Positions 40,042 to 48,680 of a stretch of DNA of 64,000 nucleotides are shown one piece after another. The stretch lies in assembly GCF_002015035.1 (NCBI RefSeq), contig NZ_MUXY01000001.1, positions 123,100 to 187,099 of the forward strand, read 5' to 3'. Origin of the DNA: Haemophilus parahaemolyticus (GTDB lineage Bacteria > Pseudomonadota > Gammaproteobacteria > Enterobacterales > Pasteurellaceae). Under the pieces are notes generated by a model. The model worked only from the letters and a program-made list of their open reading frames with translations. It did no database searches and was not told the origin of the DNA. Position 1 is the stretch's first letter. Every line of letters starts with the position of its first letter. The translations under genes were made by a program, and so were the position numbers.

Positions 40042-40494
40042 TTAAACCTCATCAATCACAAACTCAAACCAATCAATCACCTCTTTTTCATGGATACCTT
40101 CGGGAATGAGAATATTTGCTTTTTTCACTGATTCAGGATCGTGAGAAATCAGCGGGTGCCAATCAAACAGAGACTTCCCTTCATAAAGTAAACGATAAGC
40201 ACAGGTTTTCGGTAGCCAGCCAAAATCGGGCAGATTTTTCTTAGTTAGTTTAGTACAATCTGGCTCTCGCTTAAAGCGATTAGCATAGTGCATACAACGC
40301 CCCGTATTCACATTTAAAAGATTACACGCCACACGGGTATAATAAAGGCGTTCACGCTTGCCTCGCCCTTGAATATATTTACGATAACAACATTTCCCGC
40401 AGCCATCACACAACGCTTCCCACTCGGCATCGTTCATTTCAAGTAGCGACTTTTTCTGCCAGAAAAACGGTTCAATTTCGGTATTTTTTTGCAA
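40042..40494 (-). CDS. ycgN: YcgN-family cysteine cluster protein
   Basis: 150 residues, matching YcgN/UPF0260. The cysteine cluster CDGCGKCCYRK lies near residues 29-39, with more cysteines (VACNLLN, RCMHY, PDCTKL, KTCAYR). It probably binds zinc or an Fe-S cluster; role unknown. Third gene of rdgB-ybjQ-ycgN, 8 bp after ybjQ. Confidence 0.88.
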   Translation of the reverse strand: MQKNTEIEPFFWQKKSLLEMNDAEWEALCDGCGKCCYRKYIQGRGKRERLYYTRVACNLLNVNTGRCMHYANRFKREPDCTKLTKKNLPDFGWLPKTCAYRLLYEGKSLFDWHPLISHDPESVKKANILIPEGIHEKEVIDWFEFVIDEV

Positions 40495-40502
40495 AATCCC
40501 CC

Positions 40503-40823
40503 CTATTCCGCGACAACTGCCGTGCCTGTTGCAACCACGATAAACATACTCTTATCGCCGCCCATAGATTGATATTCAAGCGAGACCCCCACCACGGCAT
40601 TCGCCCCTACCTTACGTGCTTCTTCTGCTAACTCATCTAAAGCCTCTTGGCGCGATTTGTTCAGTTTGCTTTCATAAACACCTGAACGCCCGCCAATCAC
40701 ATCGGTAATGCTAGCGAAGAAATCACGAATAAAATTCGCACCAGAAACCACTTCGCCAAACACTAAGCCCTTATATTCTTTAATACGTTTTCCTTCAATC
40801 GTGGGCGTTGTTGTGATGATCAT
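40503..40823 (-). CDS. ybjQ: YbjQ/UPF0145 family protein
   Basis: 106 residues with the family pattern [32 protein letters not shown] and [15 protein letters not shown]. Annotated as a heavy-metal-binding-domain family; it forms small oligomers and its role is unknown. Its start overlaps the rdgB stop by 4 bp (ATGA), so it is translationally coupled. Confidence 0.88.
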   Translation of the reverse strand: MIITTTPTIEGKRIKEYKGLVFGEVVSGANFIRDFFASITDVIGGRSGVYESKLNKSRQEALDELAEEARKVGANAVVGVSLEYQSMGGDKSMFIVVATGTAVVAE

Positions 40824-41422
40824 TTTGAGTCCTCAAATTGTGCTTTTAATTGAGCCAGAGCAATGGCACGATGCGAGATTTTTTTCTTCTCCGCTGTTTC
40901 TAATTCAGCAAAACTGCAATTTTTCGGTGGATAGAAGAAGAGCGAATCATAACCAAAGCCGTTTGTGCCGCGTTCTTCGGTTAAGATTTCCCCAAAACAT
41001 TCGCCAATTGCAATTTTCGGAGTGGGGTCGGTTTCGTAATTTAAAAAGACGATACAGCTGACAAATTTAGCTTGGCGGTCTTGAGCCGGCACGGATGCCA
41101 TTTCACGCAACAATTTTTGACGATTCGCCTCATCGTTTCCCTCTTCACCCGCATAACGTGCAGAATATAAACCAGGTGCACCATTTAAGGCTTTAACCGA
41201 TAAGCCAGAATCGTCAGCAATGGTGGGTAACCCCGTGATTTTTGCCGCATAACGGGCTTTTAATAACGCATTTTCAACAAAGGTTAAGCCTGTTTCTTCT
41301 GGGCTTTGGATGCCAAATTCAGATTGAGCCACCACATCAAAACCGAATTGTGCCAATACATCTGCCATCTCTTTTACTTTGCCTTGGTTGCCCGTTGCAA
41401 GGACGACTTTTATTTTTTGCAT
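40820..41422 (-). CDS. rdgB: dITP/XTP pyrophosphatase RdgB
   Basis: 200 residues of the HAM1 family. [13 protein letters not shown] at the start binds the triphosphate, with [20 protein letters not shown] and GFGYDSLFF further on, ending with SHRAIAL. It removes deaminated purine nucleotides (ITP, XTP) from the pool. First gene of a three-gene unit. Confidence 0.94.
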   Translation of the reverse strand: MQKIKVVLATGNQGKVKEMADVLAQFGFDVVAQSEFGIQSPEETGLTFVENALLKARYAAKITGLPTIADDSGLSVKALNGAPGLYSARYAGEEGNDEANRQKLLREMASVPAQDRQAKFVSCIVFLNYETDPTPKIAIGECFGEILTEERGTNGFGYDSLFFYPPKNCSFAELETAEKKKISHRAIALAQLKAQFEDSK

Positions 41423-41493
41423 TTTGGATTCCTTCTAAAAGATTTAGCGTATTATAGCCTAAAACCCAAAAGAAAAGGGATTGTCTTTACTGT

Positions 41494-42801
41494 TTAATGC
41501 GTTAAGCCTTTATCTCTTGTCTCCTCCATAAACCACAACCCAACCAAGCTCAATACAGCGTTTAGGGTTAAATAAATCCCGACACCTTTTAGCCCGTATT
41601 GTGCATTCAGCGGTAAGGCAATGATTGCCGCAACACTTGCGCCAAACAAGCCTGCGATGTTGTAAGTGAGCGATGCACCTGAATAGCGGGCGTGAGTTGG
41701 GAAAAGCTCAGGCAAGAAGCTAGCAAGTGGGCCGTATCCCATACCGATAAGTCCCATTCCGATAAACAAGAACCAAAATAGGCTGGCGGTAGTGCCGTTT
41801 TCAAGGAAGAATGGCAAAGCTAAGCCGAAAATCGCAACGCCAACAGTTGTCCAAATCAGCCAAATGCGACGACCAACTTTGTCGATATATTTGCCCGAAG
41901 CGGCAATGGTTATTGCCAAAGAAACCGCACTTGCCATCAATAAAGCGGTAAAAATTTGCGGGGAAAATCCCAATCCCATCGCATAGCCTGCTTCTGATAC
42001 TGTTGGGGCAGATTTTGCATAAATTTGGCTAAAGGCAATCATAATGTAGAACAGCACATAGCCGGCAATACAAACCAACATTCCTAAGAAAAACGGCTTG
42101 AAATGAGTAGTGATGACTTCCAACATTGGTAAGCGTTTTGGCTGCGGTTTATTGAGTGCGGCGAGAAAAATCGGGGCTTCAGTCAGTTTTAGACGCACAT
42201 ACAAGCCAATAGCGACCAAAATCAGAGAAGATAAAAATGGAATCCGCCACGCCCATTCCGCCATAGCTTCTTGTCCGAAAATTGCCGTAATGCCTAAGAA
42301 TACGCCATTTGCCAACAACAAGCCAAGCGGTGCACCCAGTTGTGGGAAAGTACCATACCAACCGCGTTTACCTTCAGGGGCATTTTCGACCGCAACTAGT
42401 GCAGCACCGCCCCACTCGCCGCCTAAACCGATACCTTGCCCAATACGGCATAAACAGAGCAAAATTGTCGCCCAAATACCGATGCTGTCATAAGTTGGCA
42501 ACAAACCGATAACCACAGTGGAAACGCCCATCAACAGTAAGCTCATCACAAAAGTATTTTTCCGCCCGAAACGGTCACCGAAATGCCCGAACAATATTGC
42601 TCCCAAAGGACGAGCAATAAAAGTGAGTGCTAAAGTGGAAAGGGCGGCAATCTGCCCTGAAAGTGGATCTGCGGCATGGAAGAATTGATGGTTAAATACC
42701 AATACCGCAGCCATTGCGTAAATATAGTTATCGAAATACTCAATTGCGGTGCCGACCATTGTCGCTGTCGCGACCTGTTTTAAACTATTTTGCGTATTCA
42801 T
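41494..42801 (-). CDS. MHS-type MFS transporter in the thiamin operon
   Basis: 435 residues with 12 predicted helices. MVGTAIEYFDNYIYAMAA and GHFGDRFGRKNTFVMSLLLMG are typical of the metabolite:H+ symporter group (ShiA, KgtP, ProP). The start at ATG 42801 has GGGAGG and overlaps thiE by 17 bp; the longer in-frame start at 42840 is inside thiE and unsupported. Its place at the end of a TPP-riboswitch operon suggests import of a thiamin precursor (HMP or thiazole), an inference from context only. Confidence 0.8.
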   Translation of the reverse strand: MNTQNSLKQVATATMVGTAIEYFDNYIYAMAAVLVFNHQFFHAADPLSGQIAALSTLALTFIARPLGAILFGHFGDRFGRKNTFVMSLLLMGVSTVVIGLLPTYDSIGIWATILLCLCRIGQGIGLGGEWGGAALVAVENAPEGKRGWYGTFPQLGAPLGLLLANGVFLGITAIFGQEAMAEWAWRIPFLSSLILVAIGLYVRLKLTEAPIFLAALNKPQPKRLPMLEVITTHFKPFFLGMLVCIAGYVLFYIMIAFSQIYAKSAPTVSEAGYAMGLGFSPQIFTALLMASAVSLAITIAASGKYIDKVGRRIWLIWTTVGVAIFGLALPFFLENGTTASLFWFLFIGMGLIGMGYGPLASFLPELFPTHARYSGASLTYNIAGLFGASVAAIIALPLNAQYGLKGVGIYLTLNAVLSLVGLWFMEETRDKGLTH

Positions 42802-43465
42802 CGCTTGCCTCCCGTAATGCTTTTGTTGCTGTTTTAACATTTTTTGCGTGACTGATGGCTGTAATTACTGCCACACCGTCTGCCCCAAATTCTCGTAAGG
42901 TTTTAACATGAGCTAACTTCACTCCACCAATTGCCACAAGCGGTTTCGTTATGCCCGCATTTCGCAGAGTTTGAATAAACGCCATTCCTAGTGTTGGCTT
43001 CGGATTCTCTTTCGATTGCGTTGGAAAAATCGGGCCAATTCCAAAATAATCAATTTCCGCTAAATTTTCCCCAATATTCGCCTCATCTAAACGATTCACC
43101 GACCAACCAATAATCAGCGGTTTATCTGTTTTAGCTCGAATCTCCGCAACGGGCATATCGCTTTGCCCAACGTGAATGCCATCCGCCTCGATTTCCAACG
43201 CCAAATCAACGTTGTCGTCCACAATAAACGGTACACCATATTCACGGCACAAATCACGACAACTCATCGCCAATGCCTTTTGTGCTGAGGGCGTATGTTC
43301 TAACGAAAATTTGCCTTTATCCCGAAATTGAAAGCAGGTAATCCCGCCTTCTAACGCTTGTTTTAGCACGAATAATAAATTTTCTGATAAGTTCTCGCCC
43401 AAATGACGGCAATCTTGCGTGCCTGCCACAAAGTAAAGCGGTAAGATTTTTTGAATATTTTTCAT
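42785..43465 (-). CDS. thiE: Thiamin-phosphate synthase ThiE
   Basis: A 226-residue TIM barrel with FQFRDKG (pyrophosphate lysine region), FIVDDNVDLALEIEADGIHVGQSDMP, GWSVN, and GIGPIFPTQSKENPKPTLG near the end. It joins HMP-PP and thiazole phosphate. It starts 10 bp after thiD with AAGGA upstream. Part of thiM-thiD-thiE. Confidence 0.94.
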   Translation of the reverse strand: MKNIQKILPLYFVAGTQDCRHLGENLSENLLFVLKQALEGGITCFQFRDKGKFSLEHTPSAQKALAMSCRDLCREYGVPFIVDDNVDLALEIEADGIHVGQSDMPVAEIRAKTDKPLIIGWSVNRLDEANIGENLAEIDYFGIGPIFPTQSKENPKPTLGMAFIQTLRNAGITKPLVAIGGVKLAHVKTLREFGADGVAVITAISHAKNVKTATKALREASDEYAK

Positions 43466-43475
43466 CTTTCAATCC

Positions 43476-44285
43476 TTAAAGGTGACTGTAAGCCCAATGA
43501 TTTGTCGGCCCGTGTCCATGCCCGATATTCAACGGGTGAGAAATCGCAGCGGTAATAAAATCTTTCGCTGTTTTCACCGCACTTTGCAACGGTTCGCCTT
43601 TTGCCAACTCTGCGGTTAAACAGGCGGAAAAGGTACAGCCCGTACCGTGTGTATGCGGCGTGTTGAAACGGGGGCTTTTCAAAGTAAAATGACGACCATC
43701 TGCAAGTAAAACCCAATCTTGGCACAGCTCACTTTGCGAATTGAGCGAATGTCCGCCCTTAATAATCACATTCTTCGCCCCCTGTTTTTGCAACGCTTTT
43801 GCGGCTTGTTGAATACTGGTGTCGTCCACAATCGCAATCCCCGTTAACGCTTCCGCTTCGGGAATGTTTGGTGTAATCACGTCCGCCAACGGCAACAATT
43901 TTTGGCTTAACGCACTTACCGCTTGCTGTTGTAATAACGGTGCACCGCCTTTGGCGATCATCACAGGGTCTAGCACTAACATGCCGAATGGTTTATCAGC
44001 AAGAAAATCTGCGACGCATTCAATAATTTCTGCATTGCCCAACATACCGATTTTGCAACTTGCAATTTGGAAGTCATTTTTGACCGCTTGCAGCTGGGCG
44101 GTAATGGTTGGCAGCGGAATCGTGTGAATATCAAACACACCAAGAGTATTTTGTGCCGTAACTGCCGTAATTACTGAAGTACCAAACACGCCTTGCATTT
44201 GGAAGGTTTTGAGATCCGCTTGAATGCCTGCACCACCGCCACTATCTGACCCTGCGATAGTTAAAACTTGTTTCACGTTACTCAT
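43476..44285 (-). CDS. thiD: HMP/HMP-phosphate kinase ThiD
   Basis: 269 residues. [20 protein letters not shown] at the N-terminus, [25 protein letters not shown] and [13 protein letters not shown] with the catalytic Cys/anion hole are standard for ThiD. It phosphorylates HMP twice for ThiE. The start at ATG 44285 overlaps the thiM stop by 8 bp; the in-frame ATG at 44330 is deep inside thiM and unlikely. Confidence 0.94.
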   Translation of the reverse strand: MSNVKQVLTIAGSDSGGGAGIQADLKTFQMQGVFGTSVITAVTAQNTLGVFDIHTIPLPTITAQLQAVKNDFQIASCKIGMLGNAEIIECVADFLADKPFGMLVLDPVMIAKGGAPLLQQQAVSALSQKLLPLADVITPNIPEAEALTGIAIVDDTSIQQAAKALQKQGAKNVIIKGGHSLNSQSELCQDWVLLADGRHFTLKSPRFNTPHTHGTGCTFSACLTAELAKGEPLQSAVKTAKDFITAAISHPLNIGHGHGPTNHWAYSHL

Positions 44286-45069
44286 TAATACGCCCTCTTT
44301 GTCTAATGGTTTCCGGGGAAAGGGCAGCAAGTTCGTCCAACAAACGGATTTGGAATTGCCCCACTTGTGTGGTTAAGCTTTGTGCCGCACGCTCGCCAGC
44401 AATGGTGTATGCTACACAGGCTTCTAATGTTGCAGAAAAATAATTTCCTTCACTTACCGCTAAAAATGCAGCACACACGGCACTCAATAAACAGCCCGAA
44501 GCCGTGACTTTCGGGAACAATGGCGTGCCGTTGTGAATGGTCGCCGTTTGTGTGCCATCGCTGACAATATCCACCGCCCCACTAATCAACACCGTACAGC
44601 CATAGCGTTGAGCTACTTTCTCGGCAACGGCTTTTAAATCCACTTCGCCCAGCCCTGCATCTACACCTTTTGCCTGCCATTCCTCACCTGCAATCGCAGC
44701 CAGTTCGCCCGCATTGCCACGAATCAGGGCAAATTTTACCTCGGCTAACAGCTCACGAATGGTCTCACGGCGATAACTGGTTGCCCCCACCCCCACAGGA
44801 TCTAACACCACAGGAATCCCAACCGCATTCGCGGTTTTACCCGCCAACAACATCGCCTCCCGCTCCTTGCCAATCAGCGTACCGATATTAATGACTAACG
44901 CTTGACTGATTTTCGGCACTTCCTGCATTTCTTCGATATTTGCCGACATCAATGGCGAAGCCCCCAATGCCAACAAGCCATTGGCACTAAAATTCGCTGC
45001 CACAATGTTGGTGATGTTATGAATGAGCGGATTCTGCTCACGGATTTTGGCGAGATAAATTGATTGCAT
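44278..45069 (-). CDS. thiM: Hydroxyethylthiazole kinase ThiM
   Basis: 263 residues. [21 protein letters not shown] starts the ribokinase-like fold, DPVGVGAT and the anion hole [10 protein letters not shown] follow. It phosphorylates salvaged thiazole alcohol. ATG 45069 (MQSIYLAKI) has AAGGA six bases upstream; the ATG at 45075 is too close to that site. First gene of the operon; no thiC or thiGH is present here, so the unit is for salvage. Confidence 0.94.
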   Translation of the reverse strand: MQSIYLAKIREQNPLIHNITNIVAANFSANGLLALGASPLMSANIEEMQEVPKISQALVINIGTLIGKEREAMLLAGKTANAVGIPVVLDPVGVGATSYRRETIRELLAEVKFALIRGNAGELAAIAGEEWQAKGVDAGLGEVDLKAVAEKVAQRYGCTVLISGAVDIVSDGTQTATIHNGTPLFPKVTASGCLLSAVCAAFLAVSEGNYFSATLEACVAYTIAGERAAQSLTTQVGQFQIRLLDELAALSPETIRQRGRINE

Positions 45070-45096
45070 AAGCATTCCTTGTATTGAATATAAAAT

Positions 45097-45136
45097 AAAC
45101 AAAAACGCCCGCTATTCACAGTGAGCAATTAGCGGG
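45097..45136 (-). terminator. Riboswitch-controlled terminator before thiM
   Basis: In the transcript direction CCCGCTA, a 15-nt loop region, TAGCGGG, then CGTTTTTGTTTAT. It lies between the TPP aptamer and thiM, as expected for an expression platform. Confidence 0.75.
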
Positions 45137-45210
45137 TGTAATAAAATGTAGAAAATTGGGAAAATAAACACGATAAAATCGTGATAGAGAAAGGTTGAAT
45201 ATGTGGCATA

Positions 45211-45290
45211 TTAGTTTCCTACGTCAGTGCTAACTGTTTCAGGTTCACGGGTATCATCTCAGCCTTTCGGCACCCCGACTAAAAATTGGA
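45211..45290 (-). ncRNA. TPP riboswitch (THI element)
   Basis: The minus strand has all THI-box blocks: CGGGGTGCCGAAAGGCTGAG, ATGATACCCGTGAACCTGA, then CAGTTAGCACTGACGTAGG. It should repress thiM-thiD-thiE-MFS when thiamin pyrophosphate is plentiful. Confidence 0.95.
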
Positions 45291-45483
45291 TGAAGTTTAC
45301 GCTTCTTTTTAAGAAAAATAAAGAACAATTATATTGGCTCTGAATTTCCCTATAAAATCAAACACTTACACACCTCAATTTTATCTCATTTCCGAAGCCC
45401 TCCCATTTTTTCCTAAACTCATTTTTTAACCACTCATATTTATTCAGCCCGTTTGTCTGAATAAATGAGAAAAGGGATAATAA
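45291..45483. other. Gap between thiM leader and phage-derived methylase remnant
   Basis: No gene seen. It holds the thi promoter and a strong palindrome at 45438-45466: ATTTATTCAG, 9-base spacer, CTGAATAAAT. This may be a prophage operator or a terminator. The boundary between host and prophage DNA probably lies here. Confidence 0.5.
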
Positions 45484-46319
45484 CAAACAACATTTAAAGC
45501 TGCATCATTGCCATTTGTAGGTCAGAAACGCATGTTTCTCAAGTATGTCAAAGTTGTGTTAGACAAATATATTGATGGAGAGGGTGAAGGTTGGACGATT
45601 GTGGACGTATTTGGTGGTAGTGGTTTATTAAGCCATACAGCAAAACAGCTCAAACCAAAAGCAACTGTGATTTATAACGATTTTGATGGCTACACCGAGC
45701 GATTAAAGCACATTGACGACATCAACCGATTACGCCAAATTATTTTTGATAACTTACATGGCATTATACCAAAAAATGGGCGGTTAAGCAAAGAAATCAA
45801 AGCGAAAATTATCAATAAAATCAATAATTTAATGGTTATAAAGACCTAAATTGCTTGGCTTCTTGGTTGCTATTTTCAGGTCAGCAAGTTGGTAGTTTTG
45901 AGGCATTATTTGCTAAAGATTTCTAGAACTGTATTCGCCAAAGTGATTACCTCACGGCTGATGGCTATTTAAATGGCATTGAGATTGTCAGCGAGTCATT
46001 TCATAAACTGATTCCACGCTATTAGATCTAAGAAAAGGTGTTGTTATTGCTTGATCCGCCTTACTTATGCACGCGTCAAGAAAGTTATAAGCAAGCGACT
46101 TACTTTGATTTGATTGATTTTTTACGCCTAATCAACCTCACCAAACCGCCTTATATCTTCTTCAGCAGTACGAAAAGTAAGTTCATTCGTTATCTGGACT
46201 ATATGCAGGAGAGCAAGACAGATAATTGGCAGGCGTTTGAGGGATATGAGCGAATTGTGGTTAAAGCATCTGCTTCCAAAGATGGAATTTATGAAGATAA
46301 TATGATTTATAAGTTCTAA
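45484..46319 (+). pseudogene. Phage-type DNA adenine methylase, frameshifted and interrupted
   Basis: The N-terminal part reads ASLPFVGQKRMFLKYVK, then IVDVFGGSGLLSHTAK (SAM-binding motif I) and IYNDFDGY. A frameshift near 45830 moves the reading to a frame with KDLNCLASWLLFSGQQVG. There an in-frame TAG follows KDF and two stops follow LIPRY. The third segment restores LLLLDPPYLCTRQESYK, with the catalytic DPPY, and ends VVKASASKDGIYEDNMIYKF. No ATG start remains at the front. It was a D12-class N6-adenine methylase of prophage type and is now dead. Confidence 0.88.
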
Positions 46320-46324
46320 ATTTA

Positions 46325-46358
46325 ACCCCTCTTTAAAGCCAATTTAAAGAGGGTTTTT
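46325..46358 (+). terminator. Intrinsic terminator after the methylase remnant
   Basis: CCCCTCTTTAAA-GCCAA-TTTAAAGAGGG then TTTTTGC, within 10 bp of the remnant's stop. Confidence 0.8.
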
Positions 46359-46481
46359 GCATTTTATTTTGCATAGGGTTTTGGAGATTATCTATGCAAA
46401 ATAATTTGCGAAACTATGCAAAAATTTTTGCTAGCTCACATCCCACGAGGGCTTTTTACTATATGTAATAAGGAAATTCTT

Positions 46482-46592
46482 ATGAAAAAATCCCTCTACC
46501 TCCTCTTAACCCTCCCACTTTTCACCCATACGGCAATCCTGCCACAGGAAGCGGTTGACGACATCAATCAGCTTGAGGCATTGAAGATGTAA
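46482..46592 (+). CDS. Small ORF with signal-like N-terminus (36 aa)
   Basis: ATG 46482 preceded by AAGGAAATTCTT. It encodes MKKSLYLLLTLPLFTHTA followed by a short polar tail (LPQEAVDDINQLEALKM). The first half looks like a signal peptide with no mature domain. It may be the front end of a gene whose continuation was lost, or a small prophage gene. I do not recognise it. Confidence 0.4.
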   Translation: MKKSLYLLLTLPLFTHTAILPQEAVDDINQLEALKM

Positions 46593-46609
46593 ACCTCATC
46601 AAAGGAGAA

Positions 46610-46783
46610 TTGATTGTCACCACCGAAGAGGATGAATTAAGCCTCCGCACGGGCAGATACTACGGAATGGCAACCTGTGAAGCCTTGATCATTAGTGATG
46701 CGTGGCGAACCGTTCACTTTCACAAAATCCGCATCGAAAACGCCTTCCGCAAAGTGCGAAAAAGGGATGAATATGGCCAATAA
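46610..46783 (+). CDS. Small prophage-like ORF of unknown function (about 57 aa)
   Basis: An open frame with coding character: LIVTTEEDELSLRTGRYYG and SDAWRTVHFHKIRIENAFRK, then RKRDEYGQ and TAA. The frame is open back to 46569. There is no ATG at the front; TTG 46610 follows AAAGGAGAA closely, so the start is uncertain and the gene may be truncated. It lies 58 bp before the integrase, same strand. Function unknown. Confidence 0.4.
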   Translation: MIVTTEEDELSLRTGRYYGMATCEALIISDAWRTVHFHKIRIENAFRKVRKRDEYGQ

Positions 46784-46832
46784 GCGGTTTGAGCAGTTAT
46801 ATATGCAACGAGATCGGTTTGGAAAGTTTTAG
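46767..46832 (+). CDS. Very short ORF directly before the integrase (21 aa)
   Basis: MNMANKRFEQLYMQRDRFGKF from ATG 46767, overlapping the previous ORF and ending 9 bp before the integrase ATG. Its stop is embedded in the integrase ribosome-binding site (TAGGAGG). It could be a leader peptide coupling integrase translation or only a remnant. Confidence 0.3.
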   Translation: MNMANKRFEQLYMQRDRFGKF

Positions 46833-46841
46833 GAGGCAATC

Positions 46842-47867
46842 ATGGCAGTACGCAAAGACGAAACAAAGGGAAAATGGCTAGCAGAAGCCTACATTGAAGG
46901 TAAACGCAAAAGAAAATGGTTTGAGAGCAAAAGCGAAGCACTACGCTATTACAACGCCATCAAACAAGAAAATTCACCGCTTTACAAGCTCATTACCACT
47001 CAAACACACGAAGAACCGATGCGCCTATCAGAACTGGTGCAACTCTGGTATGACCTACACGGTCAAACCCTTGCAAGGGGCGATATGTATCGAGAAAAAT
47101 TATCCTTAATGGCACAAGCCTTTGGCGATATTTATGCTAAAGATTTTACCGTTGAAATGTTTGCTGATTACCGAAAAAAACGGTTAAACGGTGAAATTGT
47201 TTTCAAAAATACCAAACATCGTACTCAAGTAAAAGAAAGTACAATCAACTTTGAACATTCTATTTTTAAAGCTATGTTCAATGAACTCAAACGCTTTGGT
47301 AAATTCAAAGGCGAAAATCCACTCAATGGCTTAAAACAATTTCGGGAAAAAGAACTGATTTTCTTACGCGGGCCAGAAATCGACCGTTTACTTAACGCCT
47401 GTGCAAAAATCAACAACGATTTATTGCTCGTTGTAAAACTTTGTCTTGCTACTGGTGCAAGATGGTCGGAAGCGGTAAATATGAAATCATCACAACTGAT
47501 TCCGCATAAAGTCACTTTTATCAAAACCAAAGGTGGAAAAAACAGAACCGTACCAATATCAAAAGCACTTTATGATGAACTTCCTAAAAAACAAGGACAT
47601 CTCTTCAAAGAAGCAACTCCTTTTGCATTTAGACAAGCAATAAAAATGGCAAACATTGAGCTACCAGAAAACCAGCTCACCCACGTGCTACGGCATAGCT
47701 TTGCCTCACACTTTATGATGAACGGTGGAAATATATTGGTGCTAAAACAAATACTCGGTCATTCCGACATACAAATGACGATGGTTTACTCACATTTTGC
47801 CCCATCTCATCTAGAAAGTGCATTAACATTCAACCCACTAGAAAATCGCCAAAACGGTGGCGATTAA
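46842..47867 (+). CDS. int: HP1/P2-type phage tyrosine integrase, apparently intact
   Basis: 341 residues, closely resembling phage HP1 integrase in length and motifs. N-terminal arm-binding segment (MAVRKDETKGKWLAEAYIEG), core-binding helices, and a complete catalytic set: Arg207 (ATGARWSEA), Lys near 228-230 (IKTKGGK), His281 and Arg284 (HVLRHSFASH), His307 (LGHSD) and the nucleophile Tyr316 (VYSHFAPSHLESA). AGGAGG gives a strong start. It stands next to a dead methylase with no structural phage genes, so it is the survivor of a deleted prophage. Confidence 0.93.
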   Translation: MAVRKDETKGKWLAEAYIEGKRKRKWFESKSEALRYYNAIKQENSPLYKLITTQTHEEPMRLSELVQLWYDLHGQTLARGDMYREKLSLMAQAFGDIYAKDFTVEMFADYRKKRLNGEIVFKNTKHRTQVKESTINFEHSIFKAMFNELKRFGKFKGENPLNGLKQFREKELIFLRGPEIDRLLNACAKINNDLLLVVKLCLATGARWSEAVNMKSSQLIPHKVTFIKTKGGKNRTVPISKALYDELPKKQGHLFKEATPFAFRQAIKMANIELPENQLTHVLRHSFASHFMMNGGNILVLKQILGHSDIQMTMVYSHFAPSHLESALTFNPLENRQNGGD

Positions 47868-48020
47868 GTGGCGATCAGCTTTTTCTATTTCCCTTTATTT
47901 CTTGTTATTTACCTTTAAAATCTCTTTATAAATCAGCACTTATTGATTTACAAGGCATTAAGGAAATACAAAGGCTAATATCTAAAGCAAAGTTAGATAC
48001 TTTAAAACCATTTGAAAATC

Positions 48021-48058
48021 AACGCCTTGCGGTAAAACGCAAGGCGTTTTTGTTTTTA
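48021..48058 (+). terminator. Strong intrinsic terminator downstream of integrase
   Basis: AACGCCTTGCG-GTAAAA-CGCAAGGCGTT followed by TTTGTTTTT. Confidence 0.85.
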
Positions 48059-48087
48059 AAAGGTGTGCTTACTATATGCCAAAAAAA

Positions 48088-48160
48088 TTTCCGAAACTAT
48101 TTCGCAAAATATTGATTTTATTAGGTAAAAAATCAGAGAAATTGCTAATAGTTTCGGAAA
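48088..48160. repeat. 13-bp perfect inverted repeat between integrase and rplY
   Basis: TTTCCGAAACTAT at 48088-48100 and ATAGTTTCGGAAA at 48148-48160, 47 bp apart. The core word CGAAACTAT also occurs at 46409-46417, on the other side of the integrase gene. Confidence 0.8.
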
Positions 48161-48166
48161 AGATTT

Positions 48167-48200
48167 TCTAGTTAACTTATTGATTTAACTAGATTTTTTA
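48167..48200 (-). terminator. Terminator after rplY
   Basis: TCTAGTTAA-CTTATTGAT-TTAACTAGA, flanked by AAGATTTT on one side and TTTTTTA on the other, so usable in both directions. Confidence 0.7.
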
Positions 48201-48204
48201 CGCA

Positions 48205-48492
48205 TTATGCACGTTTGAAGTCCAAGTGAACTAATTTTGGTTTAGTTGGGTGACGCTGAATTGCTTGTACTTTCACTTTTTCTTCTTTGCCAGCTACAAC
48301 GATAGTTAATACTTCGTTGTAGAACGCATCGTGAACTTGTGCGTTGTTTACGTTATCGTGGTTTAAAACGATTGATACAGGTTCTGCATTACCACCGTAG
48401 ATGATTGCAGGAACTTGACCAGCATGACGCAGGCGGCGGCTCGCACCCTTACCTTGCGCTGTACGAACTTCAGCTTCAAATTTGAATGACAT
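48205..48492 (-). CDS. rplY: 50S ribosomal protein L25
   Basis: 95 residues, the short single-domain form of gammaproteobacteria that binds 5S rRNA (E. coli L25 has 94). Conserved: [27 protein letters not shown] at the start and HLDF near the end. Monocistronic; the prophage scar lies immediately downstream. Confidence 0.95.
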   Translation of the reverse strand: MSFKFEAEVRTAQGKGASRRLRHAGQVPAIIYGGNAEPVSIVLNHDNVNNAQVHDAFYNEVLTIVVAGKEEKVKVQAIQRHPTKPKLVHLDFKRA

Positions 48493-48637
48493 AGTGTAAT
48501 TCTCTTTAAATAAATGGAATTTTCATTCCGTTAAAAATAAAAAATAGCAGGCGACCCAGCTATTTTCATGAATAATTGACAAAAAGTCGGGACGTATTTT
48601 ACACACTTTCCGTCTAAATGCCAAGCCTGAAAATGAA

Positions 48638-48669
48638 GAAAAGAGATAGCTTTTCGGCTATCTCTTTTG
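48638..48669 (-). terminator. Intrinsic terminator after the malic enzyme gene
   Basis: In the transcript direction AAAAGAGATAGC-CGAAAA-GCTATCTCTTTT then CTTCATTTT. Confidence 0.8.
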
Positions 48670-48680
48670 CAAAATTCAGA

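Larger units (their letters stand above)
47868..48204. other. 337-bp gap after integrase: candidate attachment region
   Basis: No ORF. It contains TATCTAA-AGCAAAG-TTAGATA at 47979-47999 (7-bp arms, 7-bp spacer), an intrinsic terminator at 48021-48058, a widely spaced perfect 13-bp inverted repeat (48088-48100 and 48148-48160) and the rplY terminator. This is where an attachment site would be expected. Confidence 0.5.

Noticed and set aside
44286..44330. Longer thiD N-terminus
   Set aside because: It is embedded in thiM and absent from known ThiD proteins; coupling at ATG 44285 is typical.
45484..48204. Possible defence island or restriction-modification system
   Set aside because: The only methylase is broken, no nuclease partner exists, and the neighbours are integrase and small ORFs, so a prophage scar explains it.
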